64,000 nt of DNA from an uncultured Sphingobacteriales bacterium (GTDB lineage: Bacteria; Bacteroidota; Bacteroidia; Chitinophagales; Chitinophagaceae). The notes under the pieces are model-generated. The model made no database searches, was not told the origin of the DNA, and worked only from the letters and a program-made list of their open reading frames with translations. How positions within the stretch are numbered: the stretch's first letter is position 1; every line of letters starts with the position of its first letter. Below are positions 26,661 through 36,800 of the stretch, piece after piece. The position numbers and the translations under genes were made by a program. Where the stretch lies: the NCBI GenBank assembly GCA_937871285.1, contig CALMQS010000088.1, positions 1-64,000 on the forward strand, given 5' to 3'.

Positions 26661-27605
26661 TTATTTAGCCAGCAGGCTCTGACTGTAGTATACGATTTCG
26701 GAAATAATTTTGCCGTTTTCATCAAAGCCGTCGCTGATGTGCATGGGAAGAATGATGGCTTTTTTATCTGACTTGCGTACCAGGTGCAGCTTCCACCACG
26801 ACAATACTTCACGGCCATTGTCCATTTCATATTCCAGGTAATCGGGGTACCCGATCATTTCAATAAACTTTATATCAAAATCATTGGAGAATTTTTGCCA
26901 GTCTGCTTTTGCTTCTGTCTTATTCAGGTATTTTCTATACTCGTCATTGATATCGTAAAACCTGGCATCATCGCTAAAGAAACTGAGGGCTTTATCAAAA
27001 TCGCCTTTTTCGTAAGCATACATAGATTTGCGTACGGTATTGATATTTTCGTGATGGTTGTAGATCTTTCCATTGGTTCTGTTTGAAAAGCTAACGCCGA
27101 TCTCATCCAATATGCTTCCGTTGCTGTAATTGATGATCGCTTTGATTTTGTTCTCTTTCGTGAGCTTATACAAACGATGCGCTGCGGCGTCTAATTTTAC
27201 ACCGGTAGCTTTATGCATGCCTTTGAGTAAATCCCAGGTTTGTACCCAAACCTCGTCATTTTTGTTATCCTTCTTGTATTCAACCGCATCAGGATAAGAG
27301 CCCGGGTAGGGTTCTATGGAAAAGTAATCGAACTCATTATGGTAACGGAGCGCATTGGCAACAAATGCTTTTTTTGTGGCTCCGCTATCACCATATGCAT
27401 TGGATACACCATTAAAGGATCTGAAATCGTCTGTTAAAAAGCTGTTGATCCTGGCCTCATCACCGCTCACAGTGGCTTTTATAAACTCGTCCACGACATT
27501 TATAGCCGGATGTTCTATGTACACCGTTCCGTTGGCTTTTTTCTGTGCAAAAACGGCGATAGTGCCCGTAAAGGTGAGGGCGAAAAGGAATAATGCTTTT
27601 TTCAT
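26661..27605 (-). CDS. Secreted NTF2-fold (SnoaL-like) protein, two domains
   Basis: A 314-aa exported protein with signal peptide MKKALFLFALTFTGTIAVFA. Two SnoaL/NTF2-like alpha+beta domains follow: residues ~30-165 (FIKATVSGDEARINSFLTDD) and ~180-310 (RKSMYAYEKGDFDKALSFFS). This fold serves many small-molecule enzymes and binding proteins, so the activity is open. First gene of the minus-strand run; the divergent gap 27606-27960 separates it from the hybrid sensor gene. Confidence 0.75.
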   Translation of the reverse strand: MKKALFLFALTFTGTIAVFAQKKANGTVYIEHPAINVVDEFIKATVSGDEARINSFLTDDFRSFNGVSNAYGDSGATKKAFVANALRYHNEFDYFSIEPYPGSYPDAVEYKKDNKNDEVWVQTWDLLKGMHKATGVKLDAAAHRLYKLTKENKIKAIINYSNGSILDEIGVSFSNRTNGKIYNHHENINTVRKSMYAYEKGDFDKALSFFSDDARFYDINDEYRKYLNKTEAKADWQKFSNDFDIKFIEMIGYPDYLEYEMDNGREVLSWWKLHLVRKSDKKAIILPMHISDGFDENGKIISEIVYYSQSLLAK

Positions 27606-27960
27606 TGTACCTGGGTTTGAAGTTTATTGATATAAATACATGTTTTGGATAAACTGTGTTAGAGGTGCTGATATGGGTTAATCTAAATGCGGGCAGCTCC
27701 CGAGTGTGATGGTTTAAGTGTAAAATTGCTATGAGTGATCTGGGGTGAGCGGCAGGCGTTCCGTAAATATTGGTGCGGTAAAGTTCCGGCGTATTTGGGC
27801 GGGTGGTGAGTAAGTTTTCATCATTTCAGGGGATATGCTCAGCTTCCGGCAGGACAAATTGTGCAGCATCAGTAAAAATTCGTCTTTTTTACGGCGCGTG
27901 ATCAAAAAAGTACCCTTTACCGTATGGTAAATATCTGCAGGGAAAGTTATCTTTATAGGG
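27606..27960. other. Divergent intergenic region
   Basis: 355 bp between the divergent NTF2-fold gene and the hybrid two-component gene. It presumably holds both promoters, but I could not find a TTG/TAnnTTTG pair at good spacing on either strand. No repeat, small gene or RNA was recognised. Confidence 0.4.
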
Positions 27961-30900
27961 ATGCCCATCCCGTTTCGTAAAACTTCATTCATTCTATTGC
28001 TTTTTGTTTCCTTTTACTGGAACCGCGTTCCGGCTCAAACAGGTTCCGGCTATGAAACCATTTCCACTGCCCAGGGCCTTTCGCAGGGGATGATCTTCGA
28101 TCTTTTACAGGATAAAGAAGGATTTATTTGGGTAGCTACAAAAAATGGTTTGAACCGGTATGACGGCTACAGTTTTAAAGTTTTTTCCAACGATCCTTAC
28201 AATCCGCATAGTTTAAGCAGCAATACCATCCAGAAAATTTTTGAGGATTCAAAAGGACGGATCTGGGTGGGTACAGAAGATGCCGGAATCAATGTATACG
28301 ATAAGAAAAGCGGTAGTTTTTACCGCATTCAGCACAAAGCTGCCGATGCCACCAGCCTTTCAGGAGATGCCATAAGATGTATAGCTGAACTGGCGAACGG
28401 CAAGATGTTGGTTTCTGCCTATGGCGCCGGTTTCAACATGATCGAATTGCCGGCCGATTTTTTTGAAAAACCATCAGCACCACTTATAACAAGATTCGAA
28501 CTTCCCCACAACAACGATAATGTATATGCTATGGGAAAAGATCCCGGCGGTAACATGTGGATCGGCGGTTTCGACGGATCGGTGTACCGCTTCGACACTG
28601 CTAAAAACAATCTCATTGCATTGAACAAAGGCCACCTGCTCAATGATGGCTTTGTTACGGGAGGTGGAGACGTGCTGCTGAGCGGTAATTATTTTTTATG
28701 GGATGGCAGGGCAACCTACCCGATTTTTGATACGGCAAAAATACCTGCCGGCAATATTTTATTAAAGCCACGGGCTTTTTTGTGGAGGAACTATTACAGG
28801 GAGTTGTCCAGTTATGATGTAACCAGCAGGGCAACCGGAAAGCCCCTGACAGGAGACTTGCAACTTCCCGGAAATGTAATGGCAATGTTTCCTTTTATCA
28901 CGGATCGTTCGGGCATGGTATGGTCGGGCTCGGTGGGCTATGGCCTGCGCAAATACAGTACCGACGGCAGTACATTCAATGAGCACCTGTTGCCGGCATT
29001 CAGCGTAAGAGGGATCATACCCGACAGGGCAAATAACATATATGTTGTGGATTACGGGTATGCCTGGAGAAAGATAAACGGGCAATCAATAGAAAAGGAT
29101 CCGTTCAAAAAATTCCCCCAGCTTGCCCTGATTGACAATTTTATGATCAGTAAAACCGGCAGGTTTTGGTTTAAATCGGAAACAGAGGGCTATAAAAACT
29201 ACTACGATTACAACCCCGTTTCCGGTAAATTAACACAGTATCCTTTGGTTTTGAGTGAAGCCAGTGGTGATAAGCAACCGCTGATAGAAGACAGCAAAGG
29301 ATACATCTGGTTCCCTGTGCGGGGCGGGAAGTTCAGGAGAATACATGAGGAGAGTGGCAGGATAGACAGTTTCAGCATTAATGTAAACAATACCAGGCCG
29401 CTCAATACCAACTCTGTTTGTACGGCATTGTACCAAGACGGGCAGGGCGTATACTGGGTGGGTACGCAGGAAGGTTTTGCAAAGCTCGTTTTCGACAGCC
29501 GGCATACGGTACCCGATGTAAAATGGTTTTACAATAAGGCTGAAACACGCAATTCGCTAAGTTATAATCATGTATCCTGTTTTATGGATGATCCGGCAGC
29601 GCCGGATAAATATTTATGGATATGCACCAAGGGGGGCGGATTGAACCGGATGAACAAGACAACAGGTGATTTTTTTCATCTTACTTCAAAACAGGGTTTG
29701 CCCGATGACGTGGTGTATGGCATTTTGCCCGATGATGCTAAAAACATCTGGGGCAGCACCAATAATGGCCTGTTCTGTTTGCTGGCCAATCCAACGCACG
29801 ACAGCACCGGCTGGACTTTCAGGAATTTTACCAAAGCCTACGGACTACAGGGCAATGAATTCAATACGGCGGCTTTTGCAAAGCTGCCCAATGGTAAAAT
29901 GGCATTTGGCGGTGTGAATGGTTTAAATATTTTTGATCCGGAACAAATACTTTCCGGCGTGTTTTCACCCAATGTGTATATCACCAATTTACTGGTGAAC
30001 AATACCGTTGTTTTACCGGGTGATAAAACGGACGTGCTGCAGCAAAATATTGAACAAACGAAAGCCATTACCCTTAATTACCAGCAGGATATTTTAACGC
30101 TTGAATTTTCTTCCTTAGACTTTACGGCCCCGGAGCAAAACAAATACCGCTATCAGTTGGCGGGTATTGATAAAGGCTGGGTAGAAAGCGGCAATCGCAG
30201 GGGTGCTACCTACCTGCACCTGCCTGCAGGAAAATATACCTTCAAAGTACAGGGCAGCAACAGCCAGGGCATCTGGAGCAACCATATGCATGAGCTGGAG
30301 ATCATAATACTGCCGCCCTGGTGGCTCAGTTGGTGGGCATATATTATATACGGTGTACTGATCGCATTGGCCATAAGAGCATATCTTAAGTTTAATGTAA
30401 ATAAGGCCAGGCTTGAATCACAATTGAACTATGAACAGTTGGAAGCCAAAAGAGTAAAAGAACTGGATACCATTAAAACACAATTATATACCAATATTAC
30501 GCATGAATTTCGTACACCCCTTACGGTTATACTAGGTATGGCGCAGCAGGTAATTGATCAGCCGGGCGAACAGTTTGACAGCCGTATGGATATGATCGTG
30601 CGCAACGGACGCAGTTTGCTGAACCTGGTAAACGAGATGCTGGATCTTTCCAAGCTCGAATCCGGCAATATGCAACTGCAGTTAACGCGGGGCGATGTGA
30701 TACCCTTTCTCCGTTATGTTGTTGAATCTTTTCACTCCCTGGCAAACAGTCAGCAAAAGCAACTGCATTTTCTCACTGATGTAGATACCCTGTACATGGA
30801 ATACGACCGGGAAAAGATCAGGCAGATCATTTCCAACCTGCTATCCAACGCCATCAAGTTCACGCCCGAAAAGGGAAATATCTACATCACCGTAATCGAA

Positions 30901-32070
30901 AATGTGTCGCCCGATGAGGGTGATCGCGCTACATTGATCATTAAAGTAAAAGATACCGGTATAGGCATACCCGAAGACCAGTTGCAGCATGTTTTCGATC
31001 GCTTTTATCAGTTAGACAACAGTCACACCCGCAAAACAGAAGGCACCGGCATTGGTCTTGCATTAACCAAAGAGCTGGTGAAATTAATGAAAGGTGAGAT
31101 CGGGGTTAAAAGCCCGCCTGCCGGTATAACACGTGGCAGCGAGTTTACGGTATCGCTGCCTTTAAAAAAGGTAGCCGCCATTGATGAAAACACAGAAGAT
31201 CGTTTGAAAAAGGCTTCCATTACTCCGCCACCCCCGGCCACTATCAGCACACAGCGGGTAAACAATGGCCAACAAACTACCACTGCGCCTTTAATATTGC
31301 TGGTAGAAGACAACGCCGATGTAGTGGCGTATACGGCATCCTGCCTGCCCGGTTACCGGCTGGCTGTTGGTAAAGACGGAAGGGAAGGATTTGAAATAGC
31401 CACGGATATGATCCCCGACCTGATCATTACCGATGTGATGATGCCATTTGTGGATGGCTTTGAACTGGTGGCCCAATTGCGCGACAATGAATATACCAGT
31501 CATATTCCCATTATTATGCTTACTGCCAAAGCAGATATGCGCAGTAAGATAGAAGGCTTGCAAAAAGGCGCTGATGTGTACCTGGAAAAACCCTTCAATA
31601 AAGAAGAGCTGCTGGTAAGGATAGAGAAGCTAATGGAGATGCGCAAAAAATTACAGCAGTATTATCTTAAAAAAGCCGGCATCATCACCAACGGTTCGCA
31701 ACCCGTGCCGTCGGATATTGTTCCGGAAAAGATAAAGGAAAAACCTGAAGATGCTTTTATCATAAAGCTGAGGGAAGTAGTGGAACAGCATTTGAGCGAT
31801 ACAGATTTTACCGTGGAGCAATTGTGCAGGCTGGTGTTCATGAGTCATTCGCAACTGCATCGTAAATTAGACGCGCTTACGGGTTATTCTCCCAACAAAT
31901 TTATACGGATGCTGCGGCTTAAAAAAGCCAAGGAACTGTTGCAGCACCCCGCCAGCAGCATTGCCTCGGTTGCACTGGATTGCGGCTACAACGACCCGGG
32001 TTATTTTGCCAGAGTATTTAAACAGGAGTTCGGCTCCACGCCACAGGAATGGAGAATGGCAAATTGCTAA
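27961..32070 (+). CDS. Hybrid two-component system sensor/regulator (HTCS)
   Basis: A 1,369-aa single-chain signalling protein. Order: signal peptide (~1-25); two periplasmic seven-bladed propeller halves made of Reg_prop repeats (GLNRYDGYSFKVF, SKGRIWVGTEDAGINVYD; ~35-700); Y_Y_Y domain (~715-780); TM helix (~787-808); HisKA with NITHEFRTPLTVILGM (H848); HATPase; receiver with phospho-acceptor D1158 in LIITDVMMPF; and a C-terminal AraC-type HTH (~1270-1369). HTCS proteins usually sense a glycan breakdown product and switch on a nearby polysaccharide-utilisation locus. None is adjacent here, so it is an orphan in this window. A terminator-like hairpin follows. Confidence 0.93.
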   Translation: MPIPFRKTSFILLLFVSFYWNRVPAQTGSGYETISTAQGLSQGMIFDLLQDKEGFIWVATKNGLNRYDGYSFKVFSNDPYNPHSLSSNTIQKIFEDSKGRIWVGTEDAGINVYDKKSGSFYRIQHKAADATSLSGDAIRCIAELANGKMLVSAYGAGFNMIELPADFFEKPSAPLITRFELPHNNDNVYAMGKDPGGNMWIGGFDGSVYRFDTAKNNLIALNKGHLLNDGFVTGGGDVLLSGNYFLWDGRATYPIFDTAKIPAGNILLKPRAFLWRNYYRELSSYDVTSRATGKPLTGDLQLPGNVMAMFPFITDRSGMVWSGSVGYGLRKYSTDGSTFNEHLLPAFSVRGIIPDRANNIYVVDYGYAWRKINGQSIEKDPFKKFPQLALIDNFMISKTGRFWFKSETEGYKNYYDYNPVSGKLTQYPLVLSEASGDKQPLIEDSKGYIWFPVRGGKFRRIHEESGRIDSFSINVNNTRPLNTNSVCTALYQDGQGVYWVGTQEGFAKLVFDSRHTVPDVKWFYNKAETRNSLSYNHVSCFMDDPAAPDKYLWICTKGGGLNRMNKTTGDFFHLTSKQGLPDDVVYGILPDDAKNIWGSTNNGLFCLLANPTHDSTGWTFRNFTKAYGLQGNEFNTAAFAKLPNGKMAFGGVNGLNIFDPEQILSGVFSPNVYITNLLVNNTVVLPGDKTDVLQQNIEQTKAITLNYQQDILTLEFSSLDFTAPEQNKYRYQLAGIDKGWVESGNRRGATYLHLPAGKYTFKVQGSNSQGIWSNHMHELEIIILPPWWLSWWAYIIYGVLIALAIRAYLKFNVNKARLESQLNYEQLEAKRVKELDTIKTQLYTNITHEFRTPLTVILGMAQQVIDQPGEQFDSRMDMIVRNGRSLLNLVNEMLDLSKLESGNMQLQLTRGDVIPFLRYVVESFHSLANSQQKQLHFLTDVDTLYMEYDREKIRQIISNLLSNAIKFTPEKGNIYITVIENVSPDEGDRATLIIKVKDTGIGIPEDQLQHVFDRFYQLDNSHTRKTEGTGIGLALTKELVKLMKGEIGVKSPPAGITRGSEFTVSLPLKKVAAIDENTEDRLKKASITPPPPATISTQRVNNGQQTTTAPLILLVEDNADVVAYTASCLPGYRLAVGKDGREGFEIATDMIPDLIITDVMMPFVDGFELVAQLRDNEYTSHIPIIMLTAKADMRSKIEGLQKGADVYLEKPFNKEELLVRIEKLMEMRKKLQQYYLKKAGIITNGSQPVPSDIVPEKIKEKPEDAFIIKLREVVEQHLSDTDFTVEQLCRLVFMSHSQLHRKLDALTGYSPNKFIRMLRLKKAKELLQHPASSIASVALDCGYNDPGYFARVFKQEFGSTPQEWRMANC

Positions 32071-32085
32071 ATCAAACATGTAACG

Positions 32086-32141
32086 GAGGCGTCTTCAGCG
32101 AAGTAAACCACCCGTTGCAGGGTGGCTTTCTTCAACGCCTC
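32086..32141 (+). terminator. Nested hairpin, probable terminator of the HTCS gene
   Basis: The inner stem CCACCC (32108-32113) / GGGTGG (32120-32125) is followed by the T-rich ctttcttc. It is enclosed by a perfect outer 7-bp stem, GAGGCGT (32086-32092) / ACGCCTC (32135-32141). It lies just past the HTCS stop at 32070. The inner part suits a terminator; the outer stem is not needed for one and might mark another structured element. Confidence 0.45.
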
Positions 32142-32198
32142 TGGTCTTATTGCCCATAAATTTTTCGTCTATGCTGCTGAAACTGCATTGCTTTTTCA

Positions 32199-32206
32199 TA
32201 GATTTG
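32199..32206 (+). promoter_or_regulatory. Candidate -7 box of the BREX operon
   Basis: TAGATTTG matches TAnnTTTG exactly and lies 20 nt before the first ATG of the operon, giving a leader of about 14 nt. The expected -33 TTG is only CTG (32177-32179, 19-nt spacer), so the promoter may be weak or activator-dependent. Confidence 0.4.
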
Positions 32207-32226
32207 ACACTTAAGTCCAAAATAAA

Positions 32227-32535
32227 ATGCCAAACACCTGGAGTCGTGAATTTGGGGCTTTAATCAATACCCAGCGCCAACAAAACAAAATGCCCTTGCG
32301 GAAAGTTGCTGCTATATTAGATATTGATACCTCTACACTTAGTAAAATCGAAAAAGGTGAACGACCTGCAAATGCGAAGATGATACCGGTTATTGCAGAA
32401 TTGTTTGGGCTTGATTTTAAAGAACTACAGATTCGATACTTAAGTCAAAAAATGAATGACGAGTTTGCTAACGAAGCTTATTTTGAAGAGGCTTTGGGTA
32501 AACTTATAAAAGACAAGGAATTATTGTGGAAATAA
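32227..32535 (+). CDS. XRE-family regulator at the head of the BREX operon
   Basis: A 102-aa protein with an N-terminal helix-turn-helix (QNKMPLRKVAAILDIDTSTL then SKIEKGERPAN, ~20-50) and a short C-terminal helical tail (~65-102). It overlaps brxA by 10 nt and is therefore co-transcribed. It probably acts as the operon's regulator, in the place where many BREX loci carry the WYL-domain regulator BrxR. DNA target not identified; the sequence upstream of its ATG shows no clear dyad. Confidence 0.8.
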   Translation: MPNTWSREFGALINTQRQQNKMPLRKVAAILDIDTSTLSKIEKGERPANAKMIPVIAELFGLDFKELQIRYLSQKMNDEFANEAYFEEALGKLIKDKELLWK

Positions 32536-33275
32536 ATTCTGATATTAATATTTTAGGAGGGCTCCCAGATTTTGATTTGATACTGCACTATTTAAATAGG
32601 GAGTCGTCAAAATTTGAATATAAACCTCACTATACGTATACTTCTATCAAGACGGATAAATCCGTTAAACGGTTTGAGAACGCGATAGTTAGGACATTTT
32701 TAAAACATTCAGACAAGAACGCAGAATTATTAATAAAATCCATTTTGTCGATAGAGGGATTATCTTCTAACGGGTTAGTCATGCTCTTTTGGAACGCTTC
32801 TGCTAATAATGAGTTATTGCGTTATTTAAACGAACACGTATATTTTCCGGCTTTTTATTCGGGCAAGTTGACTTTAAAAAAAGAGGATGTAATTGCCTGT
32901 ATTAAAGAACTTAGAGAAACGGAATTGCAAATAAAGGGCTGGACAATAGATACTATAGAAACCGTCGGGCGCAAGTATCTGACCTTCCTCAAGAAACTTA
33001 CTTTAATGGAAGGGTCTTTAAAAAAAGTAATTGTTCATCCTTATTTGAACGACAAGGCATTTGTTCTTTTTATTTATTGGCTTAAAGCAATAGAGGCAAC
33101 CCCAAATATTTTAGAAAGCAGCTGGTTGAAATACTCTTTCTGCGAAAGAAATGTATTTCTTGAACGGTCGATGCAAAAGAAATTTTCAAAATATTTTCAG
33201 TTGCTTTATACGGGTGATAAGCTGAAAATTGAAACAACAGTTCCATACGAAATAATATACGATGCCATTAAATAA
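32526..33275 (+). CDS. brxA: BREX protein BrxA (DUF1819)
   Basis: A 249-aa protein matching the BrxA/DUF1819 family, whose members resemble NusB-like RNA-binding helical bundles. Recognisable parts are PDFDLILHYLNRESSKFEY, FWNASANNELLRYLNEHVYF and LLYTGDKLKIETTVPYEIIY at the C-terminus. The start is GTG 32526, inside the end of the XRE gene; no suitable ATG lies nearby. Overlaps brxB by 14 nt. BrxA is required for full phage protection in type I BREX; its biochemical role is unclear. Confidence 0.85.
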   Translation: MEINSDINILGGLPDFDLILHYLNRESSKFEYKPHYTYTSIKTDKSVKRFENAIVRTFLKHSDKNAELLIKSILSIEGLSSNGLVMLFWNASANNELLRYLNEHVYFPAFYSGKLTLKKEDVIACIKELRETELQIKGWTIDTIETVGRKYLTFLKKLTLMEGSLKKVIVHPYLNDKAFVLFIYWLKAIEATPNILESSWLKYSFCERNVFLERSMQKKFSKYFQLLYTGDKLKIETTVPYEIIYDAIK

Positions 33276-33819
33276 CCCAGCACATATTATTCATGAAGTC
33301 AAACGCCTTGTTGAATCAGACAGACGTTCGGAAATCAGGCTAAGTGCCAACGGGGGAAATTCTGTTCTCATCGTTTGCGACCCGATAAAAGAACTCGAAT
33401 ACATCACCCATTTAGAAAAATTGCTGCCAGAAGATAATTACTCAATCATCGATCTGAATAAGTGTTTGATGAATTTTATATCAGCTCACAAAGCGGAGTT
33501 GATTGAATTGTATAATTTGTTACAATCTGCAACCCATGAAATATTTAAAGCACCGGCCGGCGAGGAATCAAAAGACTTATTTAAAGAAATCATAGAGCAA
33601 ATAACCAGGGTATTGTCAGATGGCAAAGTGCCAGTGTTAATTAACACCGGCGCCCTGTATGGAACAGGTATTCACAACATCCACATTATGGAAAACGATG
33701 TTGTTATGAAAGCGACATTGCCCGTGATTATATTATATCCGGCAACCATTGAACCTGACCGGATCATGTTTCTTGGCAAATATCCTGCATCAAAATACCG
33801 TTGCATGATTGTTCAATAA
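33262..33819 (+). CDS. brxB: BREX protein BrxB (DUF1788)
   Basis: A 185-aa protein of the DUF1788 family: SVLIVCDPIKELEYITHLEK near residue 35 and, towards the end, LINTGALYGTGIHNIHIMEN and VIILYPATIEPDRIMFLGK, the usual family core. BrxB is essential for type I BREX activity and is thought to be part of the methylation/defence complex. It overlaps brxA by 14 nt and is 15 nt from brxC. Slightly shorter than most family members but apparently complete. Confidence 0.85.
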   Translation: MPLNNPAHIIHEVKRLVESDRRSEIRLSANGGNSVLIVCDPIKELEYITHLEKLLPEDNYSIIDLNKCLMNFISAHKAELIELYNLLQSATHEIFKAPAGEESKDLFKEIIEQITRVLSDGKVPVLINTGALYGTGIHNIHIMENDVVMKATLPVIILYPATIEPDRIMFLGKYPASKYRCMIVQ

Positions 33820-33834
33820 AAAGAAAAAACTAAC

Positions 33835-36800
33835 ATGCTTATAAAAGATATTTTAACTATAGACCTTAGCGAGGATATTAAGAATGTAATTGACCTGGAA
33901 GATATTTCAGAAGCTGCTATTCAATCTGAAATTGAAAGTTATATTATAACAGATGGCCTTGCAAAAGAGTATTCGGACTTCGTTTCCATTTTTACATCAA
34001 ACATTATCGAAACCGGTGTGTGGCTTTCTGGTTTCTATGGTTCAGGCAAATCATATTTCGGAAAGCTACTGGGCTACATGATGAGCAATAGACTAATCAA
34101 CGGTACGCCGGCCAGAGACAGAATCCTCCAAAGATTTACGGGAATAGACGATGAAGCACTGGTTAAAAACTCAATAGCCAAACTGAATAGCATTAATGCT
34201 CGTGTGGTTTTTATGGATATTGCCAAGCAAGATACATCCAAAGGATTCGCCTATTCTTTGTTTAGAAACTTTCTAAAATCGCTCGAAGTACCAGAAAATG
34301 AACATGGATTTTTATTATTCTCATTGATGTGCGATGCGGCCTACAGAGATATAAATGATTTTGTACAAGACAAACTGGGTAAGTCGTGGAACCAAATAAA
34401 AAGCAACCGTACACTTTATATCGGAAAAATTAAAGAGATATACATTGCTTTGGGTAATGCAGAACCTGATTATCAAAATATTCTTACCACCATCCGGAGA
34501 GAAATCGATGAGTTTAGTGCATCTAAATTAAAGGATGAACTAAATAACTATTTTAAGGCAGTAAACGATGAGAAAGTTGTTTTTCTTTTTGATGAAGCAA
34601 GTGAAGCAATTAATCAGAAAAAATTTACGCTACTTGATCTGGAGGGCTTGAGTGAATCACTCTCATCGTTGGGAGGAAAGGTTTGGACCATAGCTATCGC
34701 TCAGGAAAAATTGGATGATGTAATCAATAACTCAAATGTTAGCAAGGCTCAACTGACCAAGGTGACCGACCGCTTCAAAACCAAGATTCATCTTGAAGCT
34801 ACAGAGGTGGATGTAATTATCCGTAGTCGTTTGCTGAAGAAGAAGAATGATGCGGTTAAGAAGTTGAAAGACCACTATCAAAGTCATTCAGGAAAAATAG
34901 CTGATCATAGTGGTTTGACCGGTGCTGGGAAAACTGAAAACGTAGATTCCTTTGTAACCTATTACCCATTCTATCAAAATCAATTTGGGTTGCTCCAAAA
35001 CTTTCTTTTTGGCCGCCAGGGGTATGCTTCCACTAAAGTGGCTGCAAGAGGTATGATTATTACTACTTATGATATTCTCAAATATGAAATCCAAAACGAA
35101 AAATTATACAATGTTGCAACGGGCTGGCAGATAGCAAAAGAGGCACAGCCACAGCCTCCGGTTCGTTTGGTAAACAGGTATGCAAATGCGGATACTATCC
35201 TGAGAAATGAACATATTGACTTGCCAGGCCGTCATTTACTGGAAACTATTCATTTCTTAACGGAAGCGGAAATTGCTCCTACATCATTGAGCAATATTGT
35301 AAAGTCGTATATCAAGTTGCCGGAAGATTACCATGCCAGCCAAACCCTAATTACCGAGGCACTTAATGCTTTAGTAGAGCACAAAATCCTTTTATTATCT
35401 AATGGTACTTATCGTATTACTTCTGATATTGAACAGAGGCTGTTGGATGAAATGAATCAGTATCCGGTTCAGACTTTTAAGAAAAAGCAGCAAATCATTA
35501 CAGCATTTAAAAATTCAGCAAGCATTAAGGCCCTGGCTAAAATCAATGATAACAATACACCTTATGACTTCTACATCACGTCTGACAATGATGACGAGCT
35601 GACAAATCCGGCTCTCAAACAACTCAAGCTGAAAGTGAAAAGCCTTTACAGTTTTGGCGATGATCGGAACGCAGATATCGAGCAGATTAAAACACAGTTT
35701 CAAAACGATAAAGACGTAATCTGGCTTACACCGGATAACAGCCAATTCAAAGAGATTGATAAGTTATTGGATGAAATAGAACGTATCAAGTACCTCGAAG
35801 AAAAATATACCAACCCTAATTCAGATGAAGGCCCAATTGTACGGGCATTTCAAGCTGAACGTTCTGCTAAAGAAAACAGGTTGAAAGAATTGGTAGAACA
35901 ATCACTGCTACATGGTGACATTATATACCTGTACAACACTGCGCAGTTAGATAGGAATAATTGGCAAGCTACGCTGAATGGCCTACAGCGCCAGGTAATT
36001 CATAATGTTTACAGTCAAAGGCTTTCTACACAACTTTCGGATGCAATTGCAGACAGAATCATTAAAGAAGGTAACAATCAAAGGCTACATACATATTTTA
36101 CGAGCCAGGGTGCTGATTTTCAGTTTTATGATGTTCATGGAAATTTTATTGGAGAATCATTAAAACCCGCTGAGCACATCTTATATAAGATTAGGAATAC
36201 GTTTGTGGATGGCCACACACTCGAAAAAGATTTAGAGCAACCGCCTACAGGCTTTGGCTTTGGTACCGTCATTGCCACCGTTGCCGCTTTAATGAGAGGC
36301 GGCAAAATAATGGCTAAGTACAATGGGTTGGAGAAATTTTCCTGGAAGGACGATGGTGTATCTAATATTTTTAGTGCAGCCCGTGAGTTCCGTAAGGCAT
36401 CATTCAAGGCTATAGCCAAATCTTTAAATACTACCCAAAAGAATAGTATCGTAACTGGTTTGCAGGAGTTGGATTGCGAAACCCATATTGGCAAAAAGAT
36501 AGATTGGAACACGAATGATTTTGACCTGGTCAATGCGGTTCGTGAATTAGCCAAACGTTTCTGCGACAAGGTGGACGACATGAAGCGCCAGAATAAAGAT
36601 TTTGAAACTTTGTTCGGCAATTTGGAATTATGCAAAGACAGATTAGGCTCCTTTACTGGGGCAGTGAGTGAAGCGAATTATATCGATAAAGCTGAAAACT
36701 ACCTCTCTCAAACAGTTGTCTATGCCGATGCGATTAATGAGATTGATAAAGCGGAGAAATTTATCCGAAATAACCTTGAAAAGCTCAGGCTATGGAAAAC

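Noticed and set aside
36135..36635. 166-aa minus-strand frame within brxC
   Set aside because: It lies entirely inside an intact BREX gene and resembles no protein.
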